Assembly (NCBI GenBank): GCA_946558465.1
Contig: CAMNTM010000005.1
Span: 1-64,000, forward strand
Source of the DNA: an uncultured Lachnospiraceae bacterium
GTDB lineage: Bacteria > Bacillota > Clostridia > Lachnospirales > Lachnospiraceae
Direction of reading: 5' to 3'
Length of the DNA: 64,000 nucleotides
The position numbers and the translations under genes were made by a program. This document shows, piece by piece, positions 44,108 through 52,493 of the stretch. Position 1 is the stretch's first letter. Each line of letters begins with the position of its first letter. The notes under the pieces were generated by a model. It was not told the origin of the DNA. It saw only the letters and a program-made list of their open reading frames with translations, and did not search any database.

Positions 44108-46291
44108 TTCAGTAATATACATTTGTATACTTTCATATTCAAGCTTTGCAGGTGGAATTAGAAGTCCGGCATTCATTAATACGTCGCCGGGATATTCTTT
44201 TCCTTCCACAAGATAGCTGCTGCCGGAGTTTAGTCCCTTCAGCTTTAACCAGCATCCGGGTCCGTTAGGATGAATCTGAAGAGCGACGGCACAGAGAAGT
44301 GCTTCGCTTCCGTCCTCCGCAGCAAACTGCCAGCCATGCCAGCTTTCGGCAGTATCTGGGTTGGTCAAACGATAATAATTTCCATATTGAATCAGATCAT
44401 AATATTTTTTAAATTGCCGGATTTGTGCTTTGACAGCTTCTTTATCATATGCGTTCATTTCGGCTGGGTCAAGCTCATAACCGAAGGTACCTGACATGGC
44501 AGTGACAGCACGTGTTTGAAGAGGCGTTATACGTCCGGTCTGTTCATTTGGACACTTGGATACATGTGAGCCCATAGTGCTGACAGGATAGCCGAAGGAA
44601 GTACCATATTGGATGCTGAGCCGTTCAATTGCGTCGGTGTCATCACTGCACCAGATCTGTGGAGTATAATATAGCATTCCGGCGTCAAAACGTCCGCCTC
44701 CGCCGCTGCATCCTTCAATCAGCATGTCTGGATATCGTTTATTTAGCTTTTCCAGCATATCATATACACCGAGAACATAACGATGAGCTGCTTCACCCTG
44801 TCTGTCAGGCGGAAGGGCGGCGCTGTATATATCAGAAATACTGCGGTTCAGATCCCATTTTAGATATTCAATCTGTGCACTGTCCAAAACTCTGCATATA
44901 TGTTCAAAAATATAATTTCGTACATCCTCTCTGGAAAAGTCCAGTAAAAGCTGATAACGTGAACGGCAGGGCGGCTTGCCGGGAATCTGGATTGCCCAAT
45001 CCGGATGTGTACGATATAAGTCACTATCTTCATTGATTCCTTCCGGTTCAAACCAGATACCAAACTGCATTCCGAGATCATGAATGCGGTCAGATACACG
45101 GCTTAAGGAGCAGCCTAGTTTTTCTTCATTTACAGCCCAATCACCAAGACCGGAGATATCGAGATCGCGTTTCCCAAACCACCCGTCATCCATAACGAAT
45201 AATTCAACGCCTAATTCGGCAGCATTTTTAGCCATTTCAATAAGCTTGTCCCCGTTAAAATCAAAGTAGACGCCCTCCCAGCTGTTCAGAAGGACAGGTC
45301 TTCTTTCTGATTTCCATTTTCCGCGGCATAGATTTTCCCGGAAGGCTTTATGATAGATCCGAGAGAGGCTGCCAAGTCCGGAGTCAGAGTATGCCATAGC
45401 AACCTCAGGAGCCCAGAAGCAGCAGCCGGGATTTAGTGCCCAGGTAAAGTTGTCCGGATGAATACCCAGAAGAATTCTTGTCTGGTTATACTGGTCATGC
45501 TCTGCAATTCCTGAAAAATCACCACTGTACAGGAACGAAAAGCCATAACAGTTTCCTGAATCCTCCGTTGTCTCTCTGTCTGAGAGGATTAGAAAAGGGT
45601 TATATTGGTGGCTGGAAGTGCCCCGTGTGCTTCCGACTGACTGGAGGCCGTGTACAATTGGTGTACGCTGATACGTGCGTTCTTTCACATGTCTTCCGTA
45701 AAAGGTATGAAGATCGAAGCTTCCATGCAGATAATCTACACATGCGCTCTGAACATTTTTTAGATAAATACAGTCGTTGCTGTGGTTTTCTATGCATACA
45801 GCTCTTGTTATGATATCAAGCTCCTCTAAAACGCCGTAGTAAAGGTGCACATAGAAGAGATGCCGCGTATCTTCTAAAGTAATAATCAGGGTATCAGCAT
45901 TCGTATTTTCCCCGGCATAGAGTGCAGGCAGTCCAGGAAGACTGTATTTTCCTTTTTTTATTTTAAAACTTAAAAATTTCAGCTCACAGGAGAAGCTTCC
46001 GTCAGGATAAAAAACCTTAAGTGCCGGGGAGCGGTAATCACCATTTCCATATGTAGGATACTCCTGCGGAAGTGCATCAAGAGAATAAGTTCGCTCATCT
46101 CCGGCATCATAGGGGTTTCCGGAAAAGCCACGGTCAGCATATGTGATCAGATAAGAATAATCAAAAACAGACCCCCGTTTACCAAAGCAGGTATGGAGTA
46201 AAACCCCATACCTGTCTTTTTTCATCTGGTACATCATATGGTTCGTCTGTAATGTAAATAAAGTATTTGCATCATTGAGTAATATCGCCAT
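44102..46291 (-). CDS. Alpha-galactosidase (GH36)
   Basis: A 729-residue GH36 enzyme of full length. The nucleophile is Asp480 in YLKWDLNRSISD and the acid/base Asp is near 550 in WCSDDTD, preceded by the CSGGGGRFD loop. The N-terminal beta-supersandwich and GVYFDFNGDKLIEMA / MDDGWFGKRDLD segments agree. It removes alpha-1,6-galactose from melibiose, raffinose and similar sugars. With no signal peptide, it acts in the cytoplasm on sugars brought in by the ABC importer genes just upstream in the same direction, and it is the last gene of that operon. Confidence 0.95.
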   Translation of the reverse strand: MAILLNDANTLFTLQTNHMMYQMKKDRYGVLLHTCFGKRGSVFDYSYLITYADRGFSGNPYDAGDERTYSLDALPQEYPTYGNGDYRSPALKVFYPDGSFSCELKFLSFKIKKGKYSLPGLPALYAGENTNADTLIITLEDTRHLFYVHLYYGVLEELDIITRAVCIENHSNDCIYLKNVQSACVDYLHGSFDLHTFYGRHVKERTYQRTPIVHGLQSVGSTRGTSSHQYNPFLILSDRETTEDSGNCYGFSFLYSGDFSGIAEHDQYNQTRILLGIHPDNFTWALNPGCCFWAPEVAMAYSDSGLGSLSRIYHKAFRENLCRGKWKSERRPVLLNSWEGVYFDFNGDKLIEMAKNAAELGVELFVMDDGWFGKRDLDISGLGDWAVNEEKLGCSLSRVSDRIHDLGMQFGIWFEPEGINEDSDLYRTHPDWAIQIPGKPPCRSRYQLLLDFSREDVRNYIFEHICRVLDSAQIEYLKWDLNRSISDIYSAALPPDRQGEAAHRYVLGVYDMLEKLNKRYPDMLIEGCSGGGGRFDAGMLYYTPQIWCSDDTDAIERLSIQYGTSFGYPVSTMGSHVSKCPNEQTGRITPLQTRAVTAMSGTFGYELDPAEMNAYDKEAVKAQIRQFKKYYDLIQYGNYYRLTNPDTAESWHGWQFAAEDGSEALLCAVALQIHPNGPGCWLKLKGLNSGSSYLVEGKEYPGDVLMNAGLLIPPAKLEYESIQMYITEK

Positions 46292-46325
46292 AAAAGACCA
46301 TCCTTTAAATGTGTAATTGTTTGTA

Positions 46326-47174
46326 CTACTTCACTGCACCATTTACGACACCATTGATAATCTGCTTCTGACAAATCAGATAGAAAACTAAGATCGGCAA
46401 CAATGCTAACAGATAGGAAGCAAATGCCAGGTTGTAGTTTGTACCAAACTGTGTCTGGAAGGTAAGCTGCGCCAGAGGCAGCGTGTTAGCACCTGTACCG
46501 GACATAATAACAAGCGGTGTCATAACATCGTTCCAGGTTCCAAGAGCTGTCAGTACAGCAACGGTAGCGTGCATAGGAGACATAATCGGGAAGATGACCT
46601 TCCAGTAAGTCTGCCAGGTCGTAGCTCCGTCTACAAAAGCAGCCTCTTCAAGTGCGATTGGAATGTTCTTAAGGTAACCGGTGTAAAGCATTACGTTCAT
46701 CGGCATATAGAACACCAAATAGCATAATATAACACCGAACCAGTTGTCAACCCCCATTTGTGCGGTTTGTTTTACCAGAGGCATCATCAGGATTGCGAAA
46801 GGTACAAACATACCGCTTACAATATAGAGATAAGAAACTTTGTAAAATCTGCTCTTTGCCATGCTTCTTCCAATTGCGTATCCGGCGAGAGAGTGAATCA
46901 GAATTGCAAGCACAACTGTAACAATCGTTATCATAACGCTGTAGCCAAGTGAATGCCAGAAATCTGTAACACGCATTGCTTCAGCAAAGTTTTCAAGACT
47001 CCAAGTTTTTGGAAGACTTAAGAGTCCGGCAATATCGTTGGTCATCTCTGACGGTTTCTTAAATGCGATGATAATCGTCATATAAAGTGGAAAGATAACA
47101 GTAAGACAGCCAACAATTAATAATATGGTAAGCGGCCAATTCGTAGTAGCAGCAACTCTATTTTTCTGTTTCAT
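46326..47174 (-). CDS. Sugar ABC transporter permease (MalG type)
   Basis: A 282-residue permease with six membrane helices and the EAA loop LEEAAFVDGATTWQTYWKVIFPIMSP, the contact with the ATPase. It is of the CUT1 family (RafG/MalG-like). It overlaps the upstream permease stop by one base, so the two are co-translated. The ATPase gene is not here; CUT1 systems commonly share a multi-use ATPase such as MsmK. Confidence 0.93.
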   Translation of the reverse strand: MKQKNRVAATTNWPLTILLIVGCLTVIFPLYMTIIIAFKKPSEMTNDIAGLLSLPKTWSLENFAEAMRVTDFWHSLGYSVMITIVTVVLAILIHSLAGYAIGRSMAKSRFYKVSYLYIVSGMFVPFAILMMPLVKQTAQMGVDNWFGVILCYLVFYMPMNVMLYTGYLKNIPIALEEAAFVDGATTWQTYWKVIFPIMSPMHATVAVLTALGTWNDVMTPLVIMSGTGANTLPLAQLTFQTQFGTNYNLAFASYLLALLPILVFYLICQKQIINGVVNGAVK

Positions 47175-48022
47175 TATAACTGTTCCTCCTTCTTTCCTGT
47201 GAAGTTAAGCTGGAATACAGAGATGGCAACGATTACGATAAAGAAGATAACTGCGTTAGCACTCTGGAAACCAAATTGTCCGCCGCCCATACCATTGTTG
47301 TAAATCAGGTAGGAGATGGACTCTGTACTCTGTGCAGGACCGCCCTTGGTCATCGCCATGATCTGGTCGAATACCATCAGGAAGTCTTTCATACTTAATA
47401 CCAGGTTGATGCTGAAGAATGGAATAATCAGCGGGAATGTAAGGTTCTTAAAGCTCTTCCAGCCGGTTGCGCCGTCAATAGCACCTGCCTCGTATACATC
47501 TTCCGGTACAGTCTGAAGACCGGATATGTAAATAAGTGTTGTCTGAGCGATGGACTGCCATGCGGCTACAATTACAATGGCAAACCATGCAGTTTTTGTA
47601 TTGGAAAGCATACTGGAACCACCGGTAACTGCAGGGAGGATATAGGTGAAAATATATCCGAAGATATAACCTACAACCAGTCCGCCGAGAATACGGGGAA
47701 CAAAGTACACGCCTCTTAATGCACTTTTTGCACGGATCTTGCCGTTTAAGCCAAGAGCAAGAAGCAGTGCGATTACATTCGTAAGAATTGTTGCGACGAC
47801 AGCGAATTTAAAGGTAAACAGGTAAGATTTTCCTACACGTGCATCTGAGAATAAGTCTGCATAATTTCGAAATCCTACCCAGTCATAGCTTCCGAATCCC
47901 TTGAAGTTTGTAAAACTGTACATAAGGCCTTTAATCAAAGGCAGAGTGTTAAAACAAAAGAACAATGCCAGGACCGGAATGGTAATTAATAAAAAGGTCT
48001 GGTTTCTGCTGAGTTTTTTCAT
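47174..48022 (-). CDS. Sugar ABC transporter permease (MalF/UgpA type)
   Basis: A 282-residue CUT1 permease with six helices and the EAA loop YEAGAIDGATGWKSFKNLTFPLIIP. It is of the short form without the long periplasmic loop of Gram-negative MalF. It pairs with the downstream permease and overlaps the solute-binding protein gene by one base. Confidence 0.93.
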   Translation of the reverse strand: MKKLSRNQTFLLITIPVLALFFCFNTLPLIKGLMYSFTNFKGFGSYDWVGFRNYADLFSDARVGKSYLFTFKFAVVATILTNVIALLLALGLNGKIRAKSALRGVYFVPRILGGLVVGYIFGYIFTYILPAVTGGSSMLSNTKTAWFAIVIVAAWQSIAQTTLIYISGLQTVPEDVYEAGAIDGATGWKSFKNLTFPLIIPFFSINLVLSMKDFLMVFDQIMAMTKGGPAQSTESISYLIYNNGMGGGQFGFQSANAVIFFIVIVAISVFQLNFTGKKEEQL

Positions 48023-49305
48023 TATTTATTCCCTCCCTTTTCTTCATATTCCTGTACCTTGCGGATAATATCGCGGTTATATCTTACCCAGTCGGTATCG
48101 AATTTATCAAGGAATTTATCTACATCTCCGTTAAGCAAGAAGGTTTGGATCTGAGCATCTACGCTCATCTCTGACGGATAATAGTGATCCTGATAGTCTA
48201 CAATTCTTCCTTCATTGATATAGTCAAGCATACCGTCAAGGGCCGGAGAAAGCTTGAATTCCTGGTTTTTACAAGGAACTGCATTCTGATCATCCAGGTA
48301 AGTCTGGATTGTAGAATCTTCTAGCAAGAAGCTTAATACTTCATATGCAGCTTCTTTGTTCTTACACTCATTTGTAACACAGAACTGAAGGTCAACACCA
48401 GAGTTCAAAATATTGTCAGCTTCTGTATCACATCCCGGCATAACAAAGGAATCAATATCCATATCCGGGTTAACAGACTGAATCTGCGGAACCGCGTAGC
48501 TTCCGATACAGTACATTGCAGCTTCGCCGTTTGCAAAGGCAGTACATGCGTCATTATAATTGTAAGCAAATGGGTCCTCCTGAGCATGCTCAAGGAGCTC
48601 AAGCATCTTTTCTGAAACCTCCCGGTATTCATCTTTAAATACGGTTTCCCCTTTATTTACCTGACGGCATACATCTGCAGGAGCTAAGTCACAGGCAAGT
48701 GCATTCCACGGAGCCAGACAGGTCCACACATCCTTGAAGCCAAAATACAGAGGCTGCTGCCCGGAGGCCTTGATGGTTTCACATAAATCCATAAATTCAT
48801 CCCATGTGGTCGGGATTTCCCAGCCATTTTTCTTAAACATATCTCTGTTGTAAAGAACACCTGCAGCATTCGCTACATAAGGAACCGCATAAATGCCGTC
48901 CATTGGAACAAATTCCAGGTTCTTATCAATGTCCAGATAAGCCTGTTTAATCAATGAAAGTCCTTCAAAATCTGAAATATCCATTAAGATTTCAGCATCA
49001 AGGAAATTTGAGTAGTTGACATCACCGCCGATACCGATAATGTCGGGAGCTTTTTCTTTGATAAAACGTGTTTTCAGTACAGTCATGGCATCATTAGGAG
49101 ATTCAATTTCCAGCACAATATCATCGTGTGTTGCATTGAACTCCTCCTGCATAGTTTCGAAAGCTTTTACAGCTTCCTGCTTGTACTGAAGAATGGTGAT
49201 ATGGGTCTTTCCGTCTGAGCTTTCAGATGAGCATCCGCTGGCTGAAAGTACGGTCCCAATCAGCATTGCTGCCACAAGTGCTGTGGCAATTAATCTCTTC
49301 TTCAT
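48022..49305 (-). CDS. Sugar ABC transporter solute-binding lipoprotein
   Basis: A 427-residue extracellular solute-binding protein, family 1. The lipobox LSASGC (Cys at about 25) anchors it. The usual two-lobe pattern follows, with TWDEFMDLCETIKASGQQPLYFGF and NGEAAMYCIGSYAVPQI. With a GH36 alpha-galactosidase in the same operon, raffinose-family oligosaccharides are the likely ligand (inference). GGAGAGG precedes the ATG. First gene of the importer-galactosidase operon, divergent from an AraC regulator. Confidence 0.93.
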   Translation of the reverse strand: MKKRLIATALVAAMLIGTVLSASGCSSESSDGKTHITILQYKQEAVKAFETMQEEFNATHDDIVLEIESPNDAMTVLKTRFIKEKAPDIIGIGGDVNYSNFLDAEILMDISDFEGLSLIKQAYLDIDKNLEFVPMDGIYAVPYVANAAGVLYNRDMFKKNGWEIPTTWDEFMDLCETIKASGQQPLYFGFKDVWTCLAPWNALACDLAPADVCRQVNKGETVFKDEYREVSEKMLELLEHAQEDPFAYNYNDACTAFANGEAAMYCIGSYAVPQIQSVNPDMDIDSFVMPGCDTEADNILNSGVDLQFCVTNECKNKEAAYEVLSFLLEDSTIQTYLDDQNAVPCKNQEFKLSPALDGMLDYINEGRIVDYQDHYYPSEMSVDAQIQTFLLNGDVDKFLDKFDTDWVRYNRDIIRKVQEYEEKGGNK

Positions 49306-49422
49306 TCCACACCTCTCCTTTTACATGCATTCGTTAATCTGCATGAATTTTAATGTATTTATCGATAAAATGATAGCAGTTTGCCAGAGAAAGGTAAATG
49401 TTTGTATGTGTCCGAAAATTAT

Positions 49423-49478
49423 CATAATGCGTGATTATAACGAAATTGTTGAAATGCAGACGCATTATGGTATATAAT
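49423..49478 (+). promoter_or_regulatory. AraC gene promoter with inverted-repeat operator
   Basis: TTGAAA (49449-49454), 18 bp, TATAAT (49473-49478) drives the AraC gene. A 10-bp perfect inverted repeat, CATAATGCGT (49423-49432) and ACGCATTATG (49460-49469), brackets the -35 box. The AraC protein, or the LacI protein encoded after it, could bind here to control both divergent directions. Confidence 0.7.
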
Positions 49479-49571
49479 AAGGATAATCATTAAAATTTCG
49501 TAAATTTATACAAAAGAACAGGCCTAATTTTGATGAAAATCACGAATTTCATTTTAAGGAGAACACGCATT

Positions 49572-50426
49572 ATGACGAACCATTTGTTTTCTGTATTCCA
49601 GGATGAGCGTTTTATGGACCTGACAATATACCAGTATGGGTATGAAAAGTGTGATCCGCTTCATTCCTTTGGACCGTATATAAGAAATAATTATCTTTTT
49701 CATTATGTGATATCAGGGAAAGGGGTTTTAGATGCCAGTGACGAGAAAGGGAATGCTTCTTATTATGATATATCAGCAGGAAGTGGTTTTTTAATAGAAC
49801 CTGGATATGTTAATACGTATTATGCAGATCATGATGAACCCTGGGAGTATGTCTGGGTGGAGTTTGGAGGACTTAGAGCGAAGGAATGCGTAGAGCTTGC
49901 AGGAATTTCCCATAAATCTCCCATATATCATCCGGCAGCTCCCGAATATGGAGAGCTGATTGCAGAAAGGATGCTGACAATTGTAAAGAGCCAGAATGCA
50001 TCTTCTATGGAGCTTATCGGGCATTTATACTTGTTTTTGGATTATCTCATAAAATATTCGGCATATAAAAAACAGCTTCAGGGCGGAAAGCTAAGTGAAT
50101 TTTATGCGAGAGAGGCGGTTGTGTATATCGAACATAATTATGACAAGGATATTACGGTAGAGGATATCGCAAAGAAATGTCAGCTTGACCGCAGTTATTT
50201 CGGAAAGGTTTTTAAAAAGGTGGTTGGACAGTCACCTCAGGAGTTTTTGATTCGTTATCGGATGGCGAAGGCAGCGGATGCGTTAATTATTGAAAACGAT
50301 TCGATTGGAGATATCGGAACAGCAGTGGGGTATCCGAATCTGCTGCATTTTTCCAGAGCATTTAAAAGTGTTTACGGGATTTCGCCCAGAGAATACCGTC
50401 AGAAGAATAAGATTATAGACAGATAG
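49572..50426 (+). CDS. AraC family regulator of the alpha-galactoside operon
   Basis: A 284-residue AraC protein. An N-terminal cupin sensor domain (about 15-120; FHYVISGKGVLDAS, GSGFLIEPGYVNTYYADHDEPWEYVWVEF) precedes the double helix-turn-helix (about 180-280; DITVEDIAKKCQLDRSYFGKVFKKVVGQSPQEFLIRYR and YPNLLHFSRAFKSVYGISPREYR). ATG 49572 is used because AAGGAG lies 10 bases upstream. It is divergent from the sugar importer operon and probably activates it when sugar binds. A close paralogue is at 51644. Confidence 0.9.
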   Translation: MTNHLFSVFQDERFMDLTIYQYGYEKCDPLHSFGPYIRNNYLFHYVISGKGVLDASDEKGNASYYDISAGSGFLIEPGYVNTYYADHDEPWEYVWVEFGGLRAKECVELAGISHKSPIYHPAAPEYGELIAERMLTIVKSQNASSMELIGHLYLFLDYLIKYSAYKKQLQGGKLSEFYAREAVVYIEHNYDKDITVEDIAKKCQLDRSYFGKVFKKVVGQSPQEFLIRYRMAKAADALIIENDSIGDIGTAVGYPNLLHFSRAFKSVYGISPREYRQKNKIIDR

Positions 50427-50447
50427 GGAAAGGAATTTGGACAGCAT

Positions 50448-51464
50448 ATGATACGAATTAAAGATATTGCAGAAAAAGCGGGTGTAAGCCCTACAACGGT
50501 GTCGAATGTAATTCATGGAAACCGTAAGAAGGTATCTAAAAATACAATGAAAAAAATTGAAAAGATACTTACAGAAATGGACTATGTACCTAGTATGGGA
50601 GCCATGATGCTTGCAGGAGGAAGCTCCAGGATTATCGGAGTTTTAGCCTGGGAACCAGACAGAAAAAAATATCATTCAGAGGGTCCGGCATTTTCTAACA
50701 TAGTTATCCGTTCACTGGAATCGGAGATATACAACAGGAATTATTATATGCTGCTGCATTTTGTGTCGTCTCCTGAGGAAGGGATTCAGTTTGCCGCCAT
50801 ATGGAATGTAGAAGGATTGATTACACTAGGATTCGGCGCCAAGGATAATGTAAAGCTTCAGAGTAAATGTAAGGTTCCGGTCGTGTCGATTGATGCATAT
50901 TATAAGGAGCAGCAGGTAGCGAATGTTGGACTTGATGACAGAGGCGGCGGTTATCTTATGGCAGAATATTTAATTCAGTGCGGACATGAGAAAATTGGAT
51001 TTGTGTCAGATAATGATGTAGGGGTAGACCATGAGCGGTGGAAGGGAGTTTGTTCTGCATGCAAAGAATATAACGTGCCGGAGGAAGGTGTGAAGCATAT
51101 TATTATTCCTGGTGAAACGCATATGAGGAGAAAATTTTATGAGAAATATCTGGATGTAATTTCCAGAAAGTATGATGCCCTGTTTTTTGCATCGGACTAT
51201 TACGCTGTTGAAGCAATTGCAGAGATGGCAGACAGAGGTATACAGGTGCCGGAGGAGGTATCAGTGGCTGGTTTTGATGATAATAAGGGGGCAGAGCTCT
51301 GCCGTCCTCGTTTGACAACGATACATCAGGAGGCAGAAGCTAAAGCATGTCGTGCAGTAGGGAAGCTGTTTGATTTCATAAGGGGTGTCCGGAAGATATC
51401 TATGACAGAGAGACTTCCGGTAACGCTTGTAATCCGGGATTCTGTACTTGTACGAGAATCTTAA
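50448..51464 (+). CDS. LacI family repressor
   Basis: A 338-residue LacI/GalR protein. The N-terminal helix-turn-helix and hinge MIRIKDIAEKAGVSPTTVSNVIHG...VSKNTMKKIEKILTEMDYVPS are followed by a periplasmic-binding-protein fold (SSRIIGVLAWEPD, VVSIDAYYKEQQVANVGLDDRGGGYLMAEYLIQCGHEKIGFV). It lies 21 bases after the first AraC gene and before the second AraC-GH13 operon, whose promoter carries two copies of a LacI-type palindrome (51536 and 51602), its likely target. GGAAAGGAA precedes the ATG. Confidence 0.93.
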   Translation: MIRIKDIAEKAGVSPTTVSNVIHGNRKKVSKNTMKKIEKILTEMDYVPSMGAMMLAGGSSRIIGVLAWEPDRKKYHSEGPAFSNIVIRSLESEIYNRNYYMLLHFVSSPEEGIQFAAIWNVEGLITLGFGAKDNVKLQSKCKVPVVSIDAYYKEQQVANVGLDDRGGGYLMAEYLIQCGHEKIGFVSDNDVGVDHERWKGVCSACKEYNVPEEGVKHIIIPGETHMRRKFYEKYLDVISRKYDALFFASDYYAVEAIAEMADRGIQVPEEVSVAGFDDNKGAELCRPRLTTIHQEAEAKACRAVGKLFDFIRGVRKISMTERLPVTLVIRDSVLVRES

Positions 51465-51535
51465 TACTGAAAAATACTTTAGCTTTATGAATTATTAAAA
51501 ATGAATAAAAAGAATGCCCGCATATTGTGAAATAT

Positions 51536-51619
51536 AACGTTTTGCGCAAAACCTATTGAAAAATTTAAGAATTCGGCTATATAATGGTTAATATAAAAAA
51601 AGGTTTTACGCAAAACGTT
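51536..51619 (+). promoter_or_regulatory. Promoter flanked by two LacI-type operators
   Basis: Operator 1 is AACGTTTTGCGCAAAACC (51536-51553). Operator 2, GGTTTTACGCAAAACGTT (51602-51619), is its reverse complement with one change. Between them lie TTGAAA (51556-51561), 18 bp, and TATAAT (51580-51585). The pair, 66 bp centre to centre, would suit a looping LacI tetramer or two dimers. The core TTTTGCGCAAAA is a LacI-family palindrome with central CG/GC symmetry. Confidence 0.85.
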
Positions 51620-51643
51620 ACAAACAAAGGAGTGATAAGCTTT

Positions 51644-52456
51644 ATGGATTTGTCTATCTATCAGTGTGGGTATGAGAAACACCGTCCGCTGCAGATAAAT
51701 CAATCTGGGTTAAGCGGACATTATCTTTTTTGCTACATTATTTCAGGAAAAGGAGTTTTGCGGATACAAAGGAAACCGGCTGCTGCCTGCAGCTATGAGT
51801 TATCCGGAGGAACCGGATTTTTGATTGAGCCGGGCGAAGGCGGAAAATACCAGATTATTTCGGAAAAAGCAGGGGATTATGTCTGGATTGAGTTCGGCGG
51901 ATTCAGGGCGGGAGATTATATGAAGCTGACGGGATTATCCGGCGAACAGCCGATTTATACTCCGGAAAGCCCGGAGCAGGGTGCAGAGCTTCTGCAGAGT
52001 ATGCTTATTCTTACGGAAAATGAGGAAGAGCTTAGGATTAGGTCTACGGGATATTTGTATTTGTTTGTGGACTGTCTGATCCGTACTTCAAGATTTAAGC
52101 AGCATGTGCCGAAGGAAGGAAGAAGCAGTGAATCCTATGTCTGGAGAGCGGTGCGCTATATTGAGCAGAATTACTTCCGCCATATATCGGTGGAGGAGCT
52201 GGCAAGACACTGCTGGCTTGACAGAAGCTATTTTGGAAAAGTATTTAAGTCGGTCATGGGACAGTCTCCTCAGAGGTATCTTATCAGCTTCCGTATGGAG
52301 AGAGCCGCAGAAGAGCTGGCCGGAGGAAACGCTTCTATCGGAGATGTAGGAGCGGCTGTAGGTTATCCGAACCTTCTGCATTTTTCCAGAGCATTTAAAG
52401 GGGTATATGGAATCTCGCCCAGAGAGTACAGACAGAGACACGGGATGGCTGGATAG
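51644..52456 (+). CDS. AraC family regulator of the GH13 gene
   Basis: A 270-residue AraC protein with the same two-part layout as the protein at 49572 and extensive similarity (both contain DRSYFGKVFK, PNLLHFSRAFK and YGISPREYRQ). ATG 51644 follows AAAGGAG; the frame upstream lies across the promoter and operator and is not coding. It is followed 37 bases later by the GH13 gene, in one transcript controlled by the LacI sites. This may give a combined repressor/activator switch. Confidence 0.9.
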   Translation: MDLSIYQCGYEKHRPLQINQSGLSGHYLFCYIISGKGVLRIQRKPAAACSYELSGGTGFLIEPGEGGKYQIISEKAGDYVWIEFGGFRAGDYMKLTGLSGEQPIYTPESPEQGAELLQSMLILTENEEELRIRSTGYLYLFVDCLIRTSRFKQHVPKEGRSSESYVWRAVRYIEQNYFRHISVEELARHCWLDRSYFGKVFKSVMGQSPQRYLISFRMERAAEELAGGNASIGDVGAAVGYPNLLHFSRAFKGVYGISPREYRQRHGMAG

Positions 52457-52493
52457 GATAAAAAGGAAATAAAGTAAGAGGAGAAATAAAGCA

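Noticed and set aside
49193-49477. 94-codon plus-strand frame in the AraC/solute-binding divergent region
   Set aside because: It overlaps the start of the binding protein gene and both promoters; no ribosome site.
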